NCBI GenBank assembly: GCA_022376925.1
Contig: JAIOJX010000026.1
Span: 255,623,330 to 255,687,329 of the forward strand
From: Tragulus kanchil
Lineage: Eukaryota > Chordata > Mammalia > Artiodactyla > Tragulidae
Reading direction: 5' to 3'
Length of the DNA: 64,000 nt
Both the position numbers and the translations under genes were made by a program. This document shows, piece after piece, positions 12,263-25,393 of the stretch. The notes under the pieces were generated by a model. That model had not been told where the DNA came from and searched no databases. It saw only the letters and a program-made list of their open reading frames with translations. Position 1 is the first letter of the stretch. The number at the start of each line of letters is the position of its first letter.

Positions 12263-12556
12263 CTGTGGGCTCTGAATGTAGGGACAAGAGGCCCAGCAGG
12301 TAGCATGCAGAACCTAAACTCTTTCATTTGAAAAGAATTAGGAAACTCTACCCCAAACCAGTTTCTATATAACTAGAATATTTCATTTATACTTTTATTT
12401 TTCACAGTTGTGAAATTGTTTGGAGAGAACAATTATTAATAATTAAAAACACTGTGCAAAAGGCCTGAGACTGTCCTATGTTTACTGTATATAGCTAGAG
12501 AACTGCAGTTTCTTATTTAATGTTTATTGTTTCATTTTGGGTAACCTCCTATCTAG

Positions 12557-12673
12557 AGATGATCCATCTGTGATCAATATTTCTGATGAAATGTCAAAGA
12601 CTGCCTTGTGGAGGAACCTTCTGATTACTGCCGATAACTCAAAAGATAAGGAGTCAAGCTTTCCTTCTAAAAG
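12557..12673 (+). CDS. SLC4A10: SLC4A10 coding exon, C-terminal tail
   Basis: This 117-nt exon lies between ctatctag and gtttga. Its first base completes the split Arg codon; then come 38 codons starting DDPSVINISDEMSKTALWRN and ending KESSFPSK, plus AG of a split codon. The peptide matches the cytosolic C-terminus of SLC4A10. The phase fits the exon at 19747, where AG|C gives Ser. Read-through into the intron would add R-F-E-F and stop, giving a possible short C-terminus. This exon is present only once, unlike its neighbours on both sides. Confidence 0.95.
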
Positions 12674-13860
12674 GTTTGAATTCTAAAATAATGTGAATTT
12701 ATACTGAACCCAGTCATTTGATGACATGACTCTATTAGCAGAAGAACAGTATTGGTTTCCATTAACTTAGTTCTAAAATATTTCAGAAAATTAAATAGTG
12801 GTTAGAAATCACAGTGATCACATTTGTTGCTATGTTTTCAATTGTTCCCTTTCAAGTTAAAATCTCACTCCAAAACTATGACATTGGGGCGAAACAGTGC
12901 TATAAAGGGACTCTAATGCATGTTTGGATATTCATTATATTCATTAATTTTAGTGTATTCCTCCTTCATCCAATTCTCAGGACCCCTTAGACATGGGACC
13001 ACAGTTTGCATTCTCCTGTTGTTCTTTTTAAAACACATATAGCACATGTAATGGTAGTGTTGTATTTAGATCGTTTTTAGTCCCTTATTCTAACCCCCTG
13101 AAAATTCTTCTCTAACTTTTTACCCTAAAACTGTCAGCTCTAGGAAGTTTTCACCATTTTTTCTTCTCTGCATGCAAACATTACAAACAACTCCTGTAGT
13201 TGTGGATGATAATTTAAAATACATGAAGTGGGAAGAATGTGCCCTTAAGTCCCAAGAATCATCATAAGATTTCCAGCTCCATTTTCCAGAATTTATAAAT
13301 AAGAGCTCAAACCATCCTGTCTTCTTAGATGTTGATCTGAAGAAAAATTTCTGTTATGCTAATATTTCTTCTTATTAATAGTGATTGAGGGATTTGAAAC
13401 AGTGTGATTATTAATTTCCTTTATTTTCTTGACCTCACATTAACTTTTCCTACTTAATTTTTATATTGCATTTTTGTCATAAGCTCCCCTTCCTAATCAC
13501 TCTAGAAGCTGATTCCCCAAAGGTAAGATCTTTTACCTCAAGCCTATACCTTGGTTACATTTCCTTTTGTTAAGTGGTGTCTGCTAGAAATCTGGTCAGC
13601 CTGTGTTCTTTGTGTGAGTTTTGGGGAGGCAAAAGGCGTGGAGGATCTTGGTCAGGTCCAGTTATCAGACTGTTTGCAGTACTTCTGTACCTACTCAGCT
13701 CTTCAAGAGGGTTTGAAACCTGAGTACTTTTTTCCCCCATGTGACTTATACAAATGCATCATATATAAATCAACAAATCTCATAGAGCTATATTTCATAA
13801 TAGCATCAGATTTCTGTATTGGAAAAAGAAAATTTATTCCTTGAATTAAGAAATTGCGAA

Positions 13861-16034
13861 GTGGAGAGCCTCCATATACCTTGCATCCCAAACTTCAGGC
13901 TTTATCTTCATAACTATTTGGAAACATGGGTTAGAAGAAGAGGCAACATTAGACTTAGAGACTATTTCTTGTTGCTGGTTTTTGTCACCCCAAAATGACA
14001 TGCTCCTTCAGTGTCTATGTCAAACGGCAGTGGATGTACAGAGAACGTAAGGGTCTTCACTCCATAAAGCTGGGGTGTTACCTTCAGTTCTCTGTCTCTG
14101 TTTCTCTTCTCTCCTTCTGCATCTTTCTCCCCATTTCCTCTCTTTCTCTCTTTCAGATACCTCCAACACTTGCTCCAAAAGTCACTCAGCAGGCTCTTTC
14201 AAAGACTTTTGGTTGATATTTTCTATCTTTTAACAGGGCTTTAAAATCTTCATGTATTTCTTTGCTTGGCTCAAGTGGAAGTAATATTATATTCTAAAAC
14301 ATGCTTGATCTTCCTTTCCCAAAGATCCCTGCTGCAGGCTGATAGAGTCATCCTCATAGTAATTCTGTTTTGCTAGAAGTCTTGGAAGAAAATCAGAGTC
14401 ATGAAAAGGGTAGTTTCTCAAACATATTGAAATATATGCTTGGGGACCCTTTCTCATTAAAAATACGGCATTTCTCTGATTTTTAAAGATGTGAACTCCA
14501 AGTTTATGAGCTCAAAATAAAATTCCAAGCATGGGAATATGCGGAGAATTTGAAGCAATCAAATTTAGAGATTGCTTTTCTTCCTGCACTATATAGATGA
14601 AAATGCCTTCCCTATTTTCCGTTCAAGCAACAGTTTTATGTCATGATATTTTAGGTACTCCTTAAAGTAAATAAGTCAAGTGATGCTTTCCACCAGAAAA
14701 ATTCAATTATTTAAAATATCTGTCATGTCAGATTGCTTCTCATAGCAGATTAATTCTAGTGAACAATGTACAGTGCTTAAAAGTAGATCCAGTTCTAAAT
14801 AGATCATCTCTTATATTTTCATATTACCGCTTTTTTTCTTATTCTTTGAACATATGTTCCCACTAACATAATATTCAGACTATTGTGGAATGAAAGTTTA
14901 CCCAGTTTTCTTTACCTTAAAATGCAATAAAATCTTTGTCTTTATGGTTTCGAAAACGTGGAGAGCCTCCATATACCTTGCATCCCAAACTTCAGGCTTT
15001 ATCTTCATAACTATTTGGAAACATGGGTTAGAAGAAGAGGCAACATTAGACTTAGAGACTATTTCTTGTTGCTGGTTTTTGTCACCCCAAAATGACATGC
15101 TCCTTCAGTGTCTATGTCAAACGGCAGTGGATGTACAGAGAACGTAAGGGTCTTCACTCCATAAAGCTGGGGTGTTACCTTCAGTTCTCTGTCTCTGTTT
15201 CTCTTCTCTCCTTCTGCATCTTTCTCCCCATTTCCCTCTCTTTCTCTCTTTCAGATACCTCCAACACTTGCTCCAAAAGTCACTCAGCAGGCTCTTTCAA
15301 AGACTTTTGGTTGATATTTTCTATCTTTTAACAGGGCTTTAAAATCTTCATGTATTTCTTTGCTTGGCTCAAGTGGAAGTAATATTATATTCTAAAACAT
15401 GCTTGATCTTCCTTTCCCAAAGATCCCTGCTGCAGGCTGATAGAGTCATCCTCATAGTAATTCTGTTTTGCTAGAAGTCTTGGAAGAAAATCAGAGTCAT
15501 GAAAAGGGTAGTTTCTCAAACATATTGAAATATATGCTTGGGGACCCTTTCTCATTAAAAATACGGCATTTCTCTGATTTTTAAAGATGTGAACTCCAAG
15601 TTTATGAGCTCAAAATAAAATTCCAAGCATGGGAATATGCGGAGAATTTGAAGCAATCAAATTTAGAGATTGCTTTTCTTCCTGCACTATATAGATGAAA
15701 ATGCCTTCCCTATTTTCCGTTCAAGCAACAGTTTTATGTCATGATATTTTAGGTACTCCTTAAAGTAAATAAGTCAAGTGATGCTTTCCACCAGAAAAAT
15801 TCAATTATTTAAAATATCTGTCATGTCAGATTGCTTCTCATAGCAGATTAATTCTAGTGAACAATGTACAGTGCTTAAAAGTAGATCCAGTTCTAAATAG
15901 ATCATCTCTTATATTTTCATATTACCGCTTTTTTTCTTATTCTTTGAACATATGTTCCCACTAACATAATATTCAGACTATTGTGGAATGAAAGTTTACC
16001 CAGTTTTCTTTACCTTTAAATGCAATAAAATCTA
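13861..16034. repeat. Tandem duplication E (1097 bp)
   Basis: Copy 1 is 13861-14957 and copy 2 is 14958 to about 16034. A one-base difference (ttcctctc versus ttccctctc) shifts the ORF frames. Copy 1's tail, 14938-14957, departs from copy 2's tail at 16034-16054. It carries no exon. Confidence 0.92.
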
Positions 16035-17149
16035 TAGCTTTCCATGTGAAAAACATCTCTTGGTTAGTGATTAATGCCTTTCTCCTTTACAACAGTGGAA
16101 ACTGGCAGAAAGAGTGTGACTTTCAGAAATCCTAAAACCTCCAACACTAATGTCAGCAGTACTCTCCCACAGCCACTGTTGTCTCTTGATATCTGTTGAG
16201 AGCATTGCAGTAGAATGACCAGGAACTGTCAAAAGGCTACACCTGCTAGAGTATCCATTGGCAAGAAAACCCCTAAAGACCAGCTCCCCAAGGTCTGCCT
16301 CTCGAGACCTAAGCTGACTTCCCAGTGACCTCAGACACCCCAGCCCTAGTTGTCTCCATCCTGTCCCCCACTTTAGGCCCTAGCACTCATCAGAGAAGCT
16401 TCAACAGCAGTTATGTTTTCTCCATTATTTCATTTACTTACATTGTCTAAAAAAAAGATTTATCCAGTTTAGCTGAAAGAGGATCTAAGAACTGAGTGCA
16501 GGTTCTGCTATATCTGTAGGGTGTCTACTTTGATCCTAGTTCAACAGTGCTACAAAAACATGTGACAAGCTCCTCCACAACTCATTTAAATGAACCAGTG
16601 AAGATAAGTCCCTTTAAGTGCACCTATGACTGATTTGAATTTATGTATAACTGTAAACAACAAAACTCCATAAAAGTAAAATAAAAATAATTATGTGTAT
16701 ATATATATAGCATTGCATCAGAGTAGGTGGGAAACTGCTGTGATAAACTGACACCCTAGACGGGTGTTCCATGGGCAGGAACCCGGCAGCACTTGGATTT
16801 GTCTTGGTGGTACAGGGTGGGTTGAAGGATGCGGCCCCTGCTCTCCTCTGTGCCCCCAACCCCATATCCTTCTGTGCTGGATGCTTCTTCGCTCTGATTT
16901 CCTAGGCCTCAGCCCTCTCGTGACTGCTAAATGTTGTGTATATCAGCTATTATGGTGTTGTTGACAAATGACAGTTTCATAGATTCCTTGGCAGCATGAA
17001 GGTAGCAGGTCACATTTTGCCCTCTCTTGAAATATGACTTCCTTGTGTTTTGTCTCATTCATCTTGTGTCCCCATGTCCTTACAGAGTACCTGGTATGTA
17101 ATAGATATGCAATATGTGTTTATTGTGGCAGTACATTATGATATGAAAT

Positions 17150-17475
17150 TTTTTTTAAAAAGATTTATTTATTTATTTATTTTGAGGGGGTGGGGTGGGG
17201 AGGGAGGAGAGCAGGTGGGCTACTTCTATTGATCTTTCATTTCTCTATTTTCATCCGTCCTTGTTCTTTGGCTCCTGTGGGCCTCCCATCGCGGTGGCGT
17301 CTGTCGTTGCAGAGTACCGGCTCTGGGCGCACGCGCTCCAGAGCTCCAGCTAGGTGATTGGACACATGGGTCCAGCTGCTCCGCGGCATGTGGGATCTTC
17401 CCAGGCCAGGGATCAAACCGGCACCCCTTACATTGCAAGGAGGTGTCCTTACCCACTGGACCACCAGGGAAGCCC
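17150..17475 (-). mobile_element. CHR-type SINE
   Basis: The same long-form family in reverse orientation, with a GGGGTGGGG-rich segment near its A-rich end. The flanks tgatatgaaattt and tgatatgaattt form the target-site duplication. It shows no overlap with a tandem duplication. The tRNA-like head is derived, not a tRNA gene. Confidence 0.85.
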
Positions 17476-18027
17476 TTGATATGAATTTAATAAATACATA
17501 CATGTATAAGTTATAATGGAAGTTTAGAATTGGTTGGCCTCCTGAAAATGAATGTAGCAAGAATAAAGACAGTAACAGCCATGCACTAAGAAGATTCAGG
17601 TCAATAATTTTTTTCATAGAAGTCTTGAGCAAGTTATAAAATTTTACTTCATTGTTGAAATCTGATCTGATACTGAAACCATTGTCTTTAAAGAGTGTGG
17701 GGGTGGAACCCGATTATTTAATTGGTTATTGTTTTCTCACCAGACGAGGAGTATGAGCAAAGCAGAACCTCAGGAAGAATCATGTCTGTGAATGAAATTG
17801 ACATTCTGAATCACTTTTTCACTGTTTGACAGCCAATAATGGCTTTGAAAATTTGCTTATTTATCAAAAGGTTATGGAGTATAGTGCACACAGGAATTGT
17901 GCATGCGTAGAGACCAGTATGTCTCTGTTTCCTCCAGACAGAATGTGTTTTTCTATCTTTCAAAAGATAGAGCTCATTAGAATCAAGACTATCAGCCTCA
18001 GAATTCTGGCAGTCAAGCTACAAGAAA

Positions 18028-18165
18028 ATTAGAAGCCATTTAGTCTAAAACTAATTGACAGATGAGGAAACCAAGTCCCAGAGAAATTAAATAATTAGTC
18101 CAAGGTCACATAGCTTATTATTAGCTTCTGGAACCGAATCTCCTCTTCTGACTCCAAGCACAGGG
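18028..18165 (-). mobile_element. MIR fragment
   Basis: The reverse MIR core is visible as gatgaggaaaccaagtccca and gtccaaggtcacatagctta. Old and diverged. Confidence 0.7.
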
Positions 18166-19746
18166 CTTCCTCCACTGTCCCACGCTGCCTTTTTTCACTG
18201 GCTTTGTTTGCCAGAAGAGATTGGGAGTCAGGTAGCGTCCAGGGAAAAGTTAATTTGGAAAGTAGGGTAGCAGACATTTGTCATCTGAAAGATAGTTAAA
18301 GTAGAAGAAAGTGAGTCATGCAGATAGAAGAGTTAAAAATACAGAGTTAAGCCTCTCAACACATCATGTGCACACTGTCATCTTTTCTCATGGAAGGAGA
18401 AAAGAAAAGAGAAAAAAGTTGCTTTGCTCTGACCTGTAAGGAGTGTGTGCTGAGAAGTGTGGCAGGCACAAACCCGGGTGCCATAGACACCCGCTCACAC
18501 CAGCTCTCAGCGCTGGCAGAGTGCCACAGATGGCAGAAGCTCCGGCACTTCTTACCTGATGGCGCCGGGTGGTGGTGACAACTGAGAAGGGCTGTTTCTA
18601 GCTTGAATTGGAGGAAAAACAATTTAAGAAACACACTCTTAGAATGTGTTTAAGTTATTGACCACTAAGAAAGCTGCATAGGAAGCCCCGTAGGAGAAAG
18701 AGGGTTTTAACTGTCACTTTCTTGCTTGGAAGAGAGTTATATAACACCAAGGGTTTCCCCATCATGGCTATTTCATAGTTACATTAAGAGGCTAAATTAT
18801 CAGTGGAAATGTATGGGTTCTTGCACCTGAGGGCCCCAGCGGCCGACTGTGGGCTGCGCTTGAGGTAGCAGCAGGAGGGGCCAGGGAGAGGCCTGAGTGT
18901 GAGGCTCACCTGTGCCGACGTAGTCGGGAGAGAGCCAAGCTGCCCTCTGGAGCAGGTGGTCTTGGTGTGAACCTCATGCCTGTGAGTGCATTATTTGAAT
19001 TTTGCCATTGTCGACATGAAATTAGAAAAAGTGTTCATTGGAAAAATATTTTTTTTAAAATGACAGAGACATATTACCAGGTTGCCCGCTGATAAAGTTA
19101 ATTGGAGAATAGTTAAAACAGAAGCCACTTGGGAATGGGTTTATTTTGGAAGGAGCAAGCTGTAACCTGGTTCCTCTGATGGACAGGAGGGGGGTTTGTC
19201 TGTGAGGAGCTGGCCACAGGTATCGAGAAGTCCATGTCCAGGGTGACCAGGTCCTCCAGACCAGCAGGGCATGTCTGTTCCCCTGACAACAATGCAGTGC
19301 TCACGCAAGATCCGAATCCAGTCTGTTCACAAAGGATGTTCCACTTGCAGCAGGGCCCAGAAATACCTACTGGGACATCTTGTTGATGTCACCATTGTGC
19401 AGTGCTATCTTAAGGCAGGGGCATGATGGCATTTTCAACAACCATCAGTGATTCATCTGGCCAAATGAGGACCATGGTATTAATCTTGCATGCTTTGGGG
19501 GCTGTTTTTAAAATGTCTGTTTTCTGTTTTTTTTTAAGTTTCTGTTTTTTGAATTTTCCTTTTTCTGCAGTTCTTGGTTTCTATTTTACTGAGCGCAAAG
19601 GAGTTTATTGATGCTTTACAGCATGAAAGATCAATGCCTAAGGGCCTTTGTGGTACACTGGGGTTGATGGGTTTGTGTCTGAATGAGCAGGTCTCCCAGT
19701 GGCCACGCTGGATTGAAGTAACACATTTCTCCTTTTTCCCCTGTAG

Positions 19747-19813
19747 CATTGAAAGCCGGAAAGAGAAGAAAGCTGACTCAGGGAAAGGTGTTGACAGGGA
19801 GACTTGTTTATGA
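19747..19813 (+). CDS. SLC4A10: SLC4A10 terminal coding exon with PDZ-binding end (copy 1)
   Basis: The exon follows a strong acceptor (a T/C tract ending ctgtag) and completes the split Ser codon from 12673. It encodes S-IESRKEKKADSGKGVDRETCL and stops at TGA (19811-19813). The final residues ETCL are the class-I PDZ-binding motif described for one C-terminal splice form of NBCn2; this form can bind PDZ scaffolds, whereas alternative C-termini lack the motif. The 3' UTR follows. The exon lies in duplication F and is repeated exactly at 20841-20907. Recognition is by protein similarity and phase agreement. Confidence 0.94.
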
Positions 19814-20840
19814 CTTGATCTTCAATTATTTTTTACATATATATGAGAAGAGTGCCACAGTTATTCTTAAAACTGCTTTGATCATGTATTATAAATTCTG
19901 TCTTTCATCCCAAATCCACCTTCATACTGTAAGTAGTGCAATACTTGTTTCATTTTTTGTGTTTAAACTTCTGAACAGTGAGACACCCTTGTGAGCATAT
20001 ACAATAGCTAATGCAAGAATCTCTGTGTTCCTTGCTGTATTTTAGACATTTGTAAACACTAGATGCTCATTGTCAGTTTTACGAGAGCAATAGCTTTCTT
20101 AAAGAGATAAGTCATATTTACCTAGTTTGTAATTTCCTATTTAGGGATCTGAAGATACCTGATAATTTCATTCAGAAGAATTTTGGAAGGTAGTCTTACT
20201 TCTTTTTATTTTTTATAGCTTAGCATTAATGACTTATTTCAAGAGACCCAAATTGAAAATTTAGTTTGAAAGCATTTTTAAATAACTGTATTTATGCATT
20301 TCCTTGATTTAATATGGTACATTTAATACTTAAGATTTATATGTAACAAAAACTTAAAGTCATTTTGAAAAATATATATGGAAACCAGTCACAACTTGTT
20401 TAAAAGAATCAGATACTAATGCAAAGGGTCAAGTAGTATTTGCTTAATATTCAAGTTGTGATTATATGGTCAAATCCTAGACTTGTATGAAATGCTTGAA
20501 AAAACTTTTCTAAGTTTTGTGAGATTTTCAGTATAAATCTTTATCAGAAATATGCATTTAAATTTATCTCAATTGACAACAAATGTTTTCCAAATAAGCG
20601 TATTACATACATACTTATGGAATAACACACGGTGAGCATCAAGAAATGTACTCTTTTTCTGCAGTTCTTGGTTTCTATTTTACTGAGCGCAAAGGAGTTT
20701 ATTGATGCTTTACAGCATGAAAGATCAATGCCTAAGGGCCTTTGTGGTACACTGGGGTTGATGGGTTTGTGTCTGAATGAGCAGGTCTCCCAGTGGCCAC
20801 GCTGGATTGAAGTAACACATTTCTCCTTTTTCCCCTGTAG

Positions 20841-20907
20841 CATTGAAAGCCGGAAAGAGAAGAAAGCTGACTCAGGGAAAGGTGTTGACAGGGAGACTTG
20901 TTTATGA
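20841..20907 (+). CDS. SLC4A10: Duplicate copy of the SLC4A10 ETCL terminal exon
   Basis: This is an exact second copy of 19747-19813 with its acceptor, stop codon and downstream sequence, 1094 bp further on inside duplication F. Copy 2 runs on into unique sequence at 21745-21752, whereas copy 1 ends in a noisy stretch near 20636-20652. The second copy therefore appears to lie on the contig that continues rightwards. It encodes the same 22 residues ending ETCL. I infer an assembly duplicate, not a real extra exon. Confidence 0.85.
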
Positions 20908-21860
20908 CTTGATCTTCAATTATTTTTTACATATATATGAGAAGAGTGCCACAGTTATTCTTAAAACTGCTTTGATCATGTATTATAAATTCTGTCTTTC
21001 ATCCCAAATCCACCTTCATACTGTAAGTAGTGCAATACTTGTTTCATTTTTTGTGTTTAAACTTCTGAACAGTGAGACACCCTTGTGAGCATATACAATA
21101 GCTAATGCAAGAATCTCTGTGTTCCTTGCTGTATTTTAGACATTTGTAAACACTAGATGCTCATTGTCAGTTTTACGAGAGCAATAGCTTTCTTAAAGAG
21201 ATAAGTCATATTTACCTAGTTTGTAATTTCCTATTTAGGGATCTGAAGATACCTGATAATTTCATTCAGAAGAATTTTGGAAGGTAGTCTTACTTCTTTT
21301 TATTTTTTATAGCTTAGCATTAATGACTTATTTCAAGAGACCCAAATTGAAAATTTAGTTTGAAAGCATTTTTAAATAACTGTATTTATGCATTTCCTTG
21401 ATTTAATATGGTACATTTAATACTTAAGATTTATATGTAACAAAAACTTAAAGTCATTTTGAAAAATATATATGGAAACCAGTCACAACTTGTTTAAAAG
21501 AATCAGATACTAATGCAAAGGGTCAAGTAGTATTTGCTTAATATTCAAGTTGTGATTATATGGTCAAATCCTAGACTTGTATGAAATGCTTGAAAAAACT
21601 TTTCTAAGTTTTGTGAGATTTTCAGTATAAATCTTTATCAGAAATATGCATTTAAATTTATCTCAATTGACAACAAATGTTTTCCAAATAAGCGTATTAC
21701 ATACATACTTATGGAATAACACACGGTGAGCCAGTGTACAAGAAATGTACTCATGTAATTTATTCCCCTGCTAAAGGTCATGGACTGCTTAAGGCTGCTT
21801 CTGAATCATGTTCTATGTTAGACTGACAGATCTCCAGTTGTCTTTTTTTTTCCTGCAGAG

Positions 21861-21882
21861 CTCTTTCCCACTTTTTAACTAA
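21861..21882 (+). CDS. SLC4A10: Possible alternative SLC4A10 last exon (weak)
   Basis: After a T-rich tract and cctgcag, using AG at 21859-21860 as acceptor gives AG|C, then S-F-P-L-F-N and TAA. SLC4A10 has known splice forms with a short alternative C-terminus in place of ETCL, and the phase allows a junction from 12673. A second copy at 23020-23041 reads S-F-P-L-L-N and stops, and differs at several bases. The match to a known form is not secure, and the segment may be ordinary 3' UTR. Confidence 0.2.
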
Positions 21883-22070
21883 ATGCATGTTATAGAAAAA
21901 GAACCTTTTAAATGAAAATTTCAGATTCTGTTCGAGAAGCTCCTATCAATATTTCAGTCCATATGAAATAATCCATCTTTACTAAGTTTATACAAGAAGA
22001 AGGAAAGTTAGGCATTTTTGAGCATTACTAAAAATACAGTATTTCATTTCACTTTAAATGAATGTGAATT

Positions 22071-22076
22071 AATAAA
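22071..22076 (+). promoter_or_regulatory. Candidate polyadenylation signal AATAAA, SLC4A10 side
   Basis: AATAAA lies in the sense strand of SLC4A10, downstream of the stop. Further hexamers occur at 22260-22265 and 22388-22393, and the block recurs about 1159 bp later in duplication G. Which hexamer is used cannot be decided here. Confidence 0.3.
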
Positions 22077-25000
22077 GATAAAATCTCATAATGCTTTTGT
22101 TTCCTAAAAGTTACCAATGATGTCAACCTCATAATCCTCAATGTCTGGTTTTACAATAATTCAGAGCTTTGTGACTTTTCCAAACTATTTATTAATATTC
22201 TGAGTATAAATGCACATGAATGTGAAAAAAAATTGTCTTGTGATTAAGCTTATGAAGGAAATAAACAACAAAGCCTCCAGTAGGTTCAACATTTTGATAA
22301 CTTCTGTAAAATTCCCTTCATAGTTTTTCAGAGAGCCATTCCTTTTATGGAGCATAAGCCTAAAAAATATAAGAAGAGTTTGTAGTTAATAAAGTCTATG
22401 TTTATAAATGCCAAGGAAAAAAACCACAGTAACTTTCCATTCCAAATGCATTGCCTTTGAGTATTTTCTAATACAGACACTACATGTAAGCATTCCCATT
22501 GTTTTATGATTTAGACTAGCAGTACATGTCAGTCCCAAAGCCGCCTCCTTGTGTTTTAGTATATTAATAACTGTTCTGTTTAAGATGATCATAGTGAATT
22601 AAAGCCTTCACATGATCACCAAAAGCATTTTAATTATGAGCGAAAAACTTGTTTAAAAGAATCAGATACTAATGCAAAGGGTCAAGTAGTATTTGCTTAA
22701 TATTCAAGTTGTGATTATATGGTCAAATCCTAGACTTGTATGAAATGCTTGAAAAAACTTTTCTAAGTTTTGTGAGATTTTCAGTATAAATCTTTATCAG
22801 AAATATGCATTTAAATTTATCTCAATTGACAACAAATGTTTTCCAAATAAGCGTATTACATACATACTTATGGAATAACACACGGTGAGCCAGTGTACAA
22901 GAAATGTACTCATGTAATTTATTCCCCTGCTAAAGGTCATGGACTGCTTAAGGCTGCTTCTGAATCATGTTCTATGTTAGACTGACAGATCTCCAGGTGT
23001 CTTTTTTTTTCCTGCAGAGCTCTTTCCCTCTTCTTAACTAAATGCATGTTATAGAAAAAGAACCTTTTAAATGAAAATTTCAGATTCTGTTCGAGAAGCT
23101 CCTATCAATATTTCAGTCCATATGAAATAATCCATCTTTACTAAGTTTATACAAGAAGAAGGAAAGTTAGGCATTTTTGAGCATTACTAAAAATACAGTA
23201 TTTCATTTCACTTTAAATGAATGTGAATTAATAAAGATAAAATCTCATAATGCTTTTGTTTCCTAAAAGTTACCAATGATGTCAACCTCATAATCCTCAA
23301 TGTCTGGTTTTACAATAATTCAGAGCTTTGTGACTTTTCCAAACTATTTATTAATATTCTGAGTATAAATGCACATGAATGTGAAAAAAAATTGTCTTGT
23401 GATTAAGCTTATGAAGGAAATAAACAACAAAGCCTCCAGTAGGTTCAACATTTTGATAACTTCTGTAAAATTCCCTTCATAGTTTTTCAGAGAGCCATTC
23501 CTTTTATGGAGCATAAGCCTAAAAAATATAAGAAGAGTTTGTAGTTAATAAAGTCTATGTTTATAAATGCCAAGGAAAAAAACCACAGTAACTTTCCATT
23601 CCAAATGCATTGCCTTTGAGTATTTTCTAATACAGACACTACATGTAAGCATTCCCATTGTTTTATGATTTAGACTAGCAGTACATGTCAGTCCCAAAGC
23701 CGCCTCCTTGTGTTTTAGTATATTAATAACTGTTCTGTTTAAGATGATCATAGTGAATTAAAGCCTTCACATGATCACCTATTTGAATAAGCACTCATAT
23801 CCAATGAAATTCTGTATTTCTGAGTATTTTTATAGTCATTTTGTTCTTGTGTGAATTTTAATGCTATCCCTATGTTAATCTTAATATTTTGAAATCATAA
23901 AAATATAAGAAAAATGTAGTGTTATATATTTCTTCCTAATTTCAGATTCCTGGTCAGAATTATTAAATACCTTGAATGTAATTTATTGCCAAGTTTAAAT
24001 ATGTGTAAATGTGACTAGAATATTGTGTTTTTCACAACTAAGAGATGTTATGTGGAAATAAATATTTATCCTAACTAATTTCCTTGCACATTTTAAATTG
24101 TGATGCAGAGTGTCTTGTCTTTTTTTCCTTAGTGTTTATCAGTAAATCAATGTGGAAAAATTTGAACATATCTCAATTTAGACACAACTTGGATGTCAAG
24201 AAAACTTGGCAATGTAGATGTTTCAAGAGTATTCAAGCAGTTTGAACTTGATAAAAAAAAACCTTTGATGAGAGCTATATTAGGATGTACCTCTTCATTT
24301 TCCCAGAAAGCAGTGACTTACATACAAATGACATTGTACCCTTGACTAGTAAAAGCTTCCAAGATCATTAGTAAGATTTCCCATCATTATAACTCCTTAC
24401 ACTTCTCTTTTCACCTCTTGGGAAAAGCATTTCTTAAGCTTTTGTGTCCTCTCTATTTGCTATAATAGGTCAGATGGGACCACTGTTCTTTTGTAGCTAT
24501 CTGGCAATATGTTATAGAGGTTACTGCAATCAGAACTCTAATGTACTGGTCAGTGTTTTTCTCTTGACTTATGAATTTACTTTGTAATTGCTATCACTGA
24601 ACAAGCTTCAATATTGGAATGTTTTCTCCTTAGCATAATTTGAGTATCTCCTTGGTGTAGTTTAGCATGATAGAAACTCTCCACTGATGATTCACTATTA
24701 ACTTATGTTTCAAAACAATCCCTAGATCTTTTAGGACTTTTCTTCACTCTTAAAAGTATGGCTCACTATTTTTCTATCTTCACTGATCTACTTCTGTTTC
24801 TTAAACTTTAGCCTGTTTGCTCCTAGATGTGGGATTATTTTGCTATTGCTGCAGGAATGCTCTCTAAAATTTCTAGTATGTCTCTCACATATTCATACAA
24901 TGAAATGATATTACAACCATTTAAGAAATTTATGAGAGCAATTTGGGTAATAGTATGATTCACTAAATATCTACTTTGAAAGTCTACTTACGATCAGTTC

Positions 25001-25393
25001 CCCTTGAAGAATCCCAATGTTCAAGGATTACTCAAGATACTTTTAGAGAGCTCCTTGGATGCTTTCCTTAGACAATTGTAGCTCATGGACACAAACACTT
25101 CATCAAGTTTCTATTGATGTATTAGCCACTACTTTCTGTGCTGGAACTTTGAAAATAGGACTGTGATCCTTGCTTCTAAGGGCAAGGTAGACACATAGCT
25201 TTAACATAATGTAATATGTACTGAGTTGATTGTACGCTGAAAGCAATAAAAAACTCAAGGATGGAATACTGAGTAAGGCAAACGTTGAATAAAATGTTAT
25301 GTAAGAGGTAACATATGAATTAGGAAGGTAATGAGGAAGGAAACCTACTCCAAGAACTGCAAAAATTCTCAAACATGTCAGCATTGAAAAAAT

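Larger units (their letters stand above)
8971..12556. other. SLC4A10 intron with an unrecognised ORF
   Basis: This is the intron between the 68-nt and 117-nt exons. It holds the end of duplication C, duplication D with an L2 fragment split by a mariner palindrome, and a 62-codon + strand ORF at 9519-9707. I do not recognise that ORF. No further SLC4A10 exon is needed by phase. Confidence 0.7.
12674..19746. other. SLC4A10 last intron
   Basis: The long intron before the ETCL exon holds duplication E (13861 to about 16034), a CHR-type SINE at 17.15-17.48 kb, an MIR at 18.03-18.17 kb and the left edge of duplication F. The ORFs at 16.6-16.9 kb and 18.1-18.6 kb show no recognisable domain. No exon with conserved phase was identified. 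Confidence 0.65.
19559..21745. repeat. Tandem duplication F (1094 bp), doubles the SLC4A10 ETCL exon
   Basis: Copy 1 is 19559-20652 and copy 2 is 20653 to about 21745. Both carry the terminal exon and most of the following UTR. Copy 1 ends in a shortened form of the true continuation (20637-20652 versus 21731-21752). Its right part is also copied by duplication G. Confidence 0.92.
19814..22400 (+). other. SLC4A10: SLC4A10 3' UTR and 3' flank (inferred)
   Basis: This AT-rich region after the ETCL stop has no supportable coding exon apart from the duplicated terminal exon and a weak alternative exon at 21861. AATAAA hexamers at 22071-22076, 22260-22265 and 22388-22393 are candidate polyadenylation signals. 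Duplications F and G run through it, so the apparent UTR length is inflated by more than 1 kb. The exact 3' end cannot be read from sequence alone. Confidence 0.5.
21487..23779. repeat. Tandem duplication G (1159 bp)
   Basis: Copy 1 is 21487-22645 and copy 2 is 22646 to about 23779. The first 260 bp occur three times (also at 20394). Base substitutions separate the copies around 21838-21875 versus 22996-23036. Copy 1 ends in a garbled stretch, 22621-22645. Confidence 0.92.
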
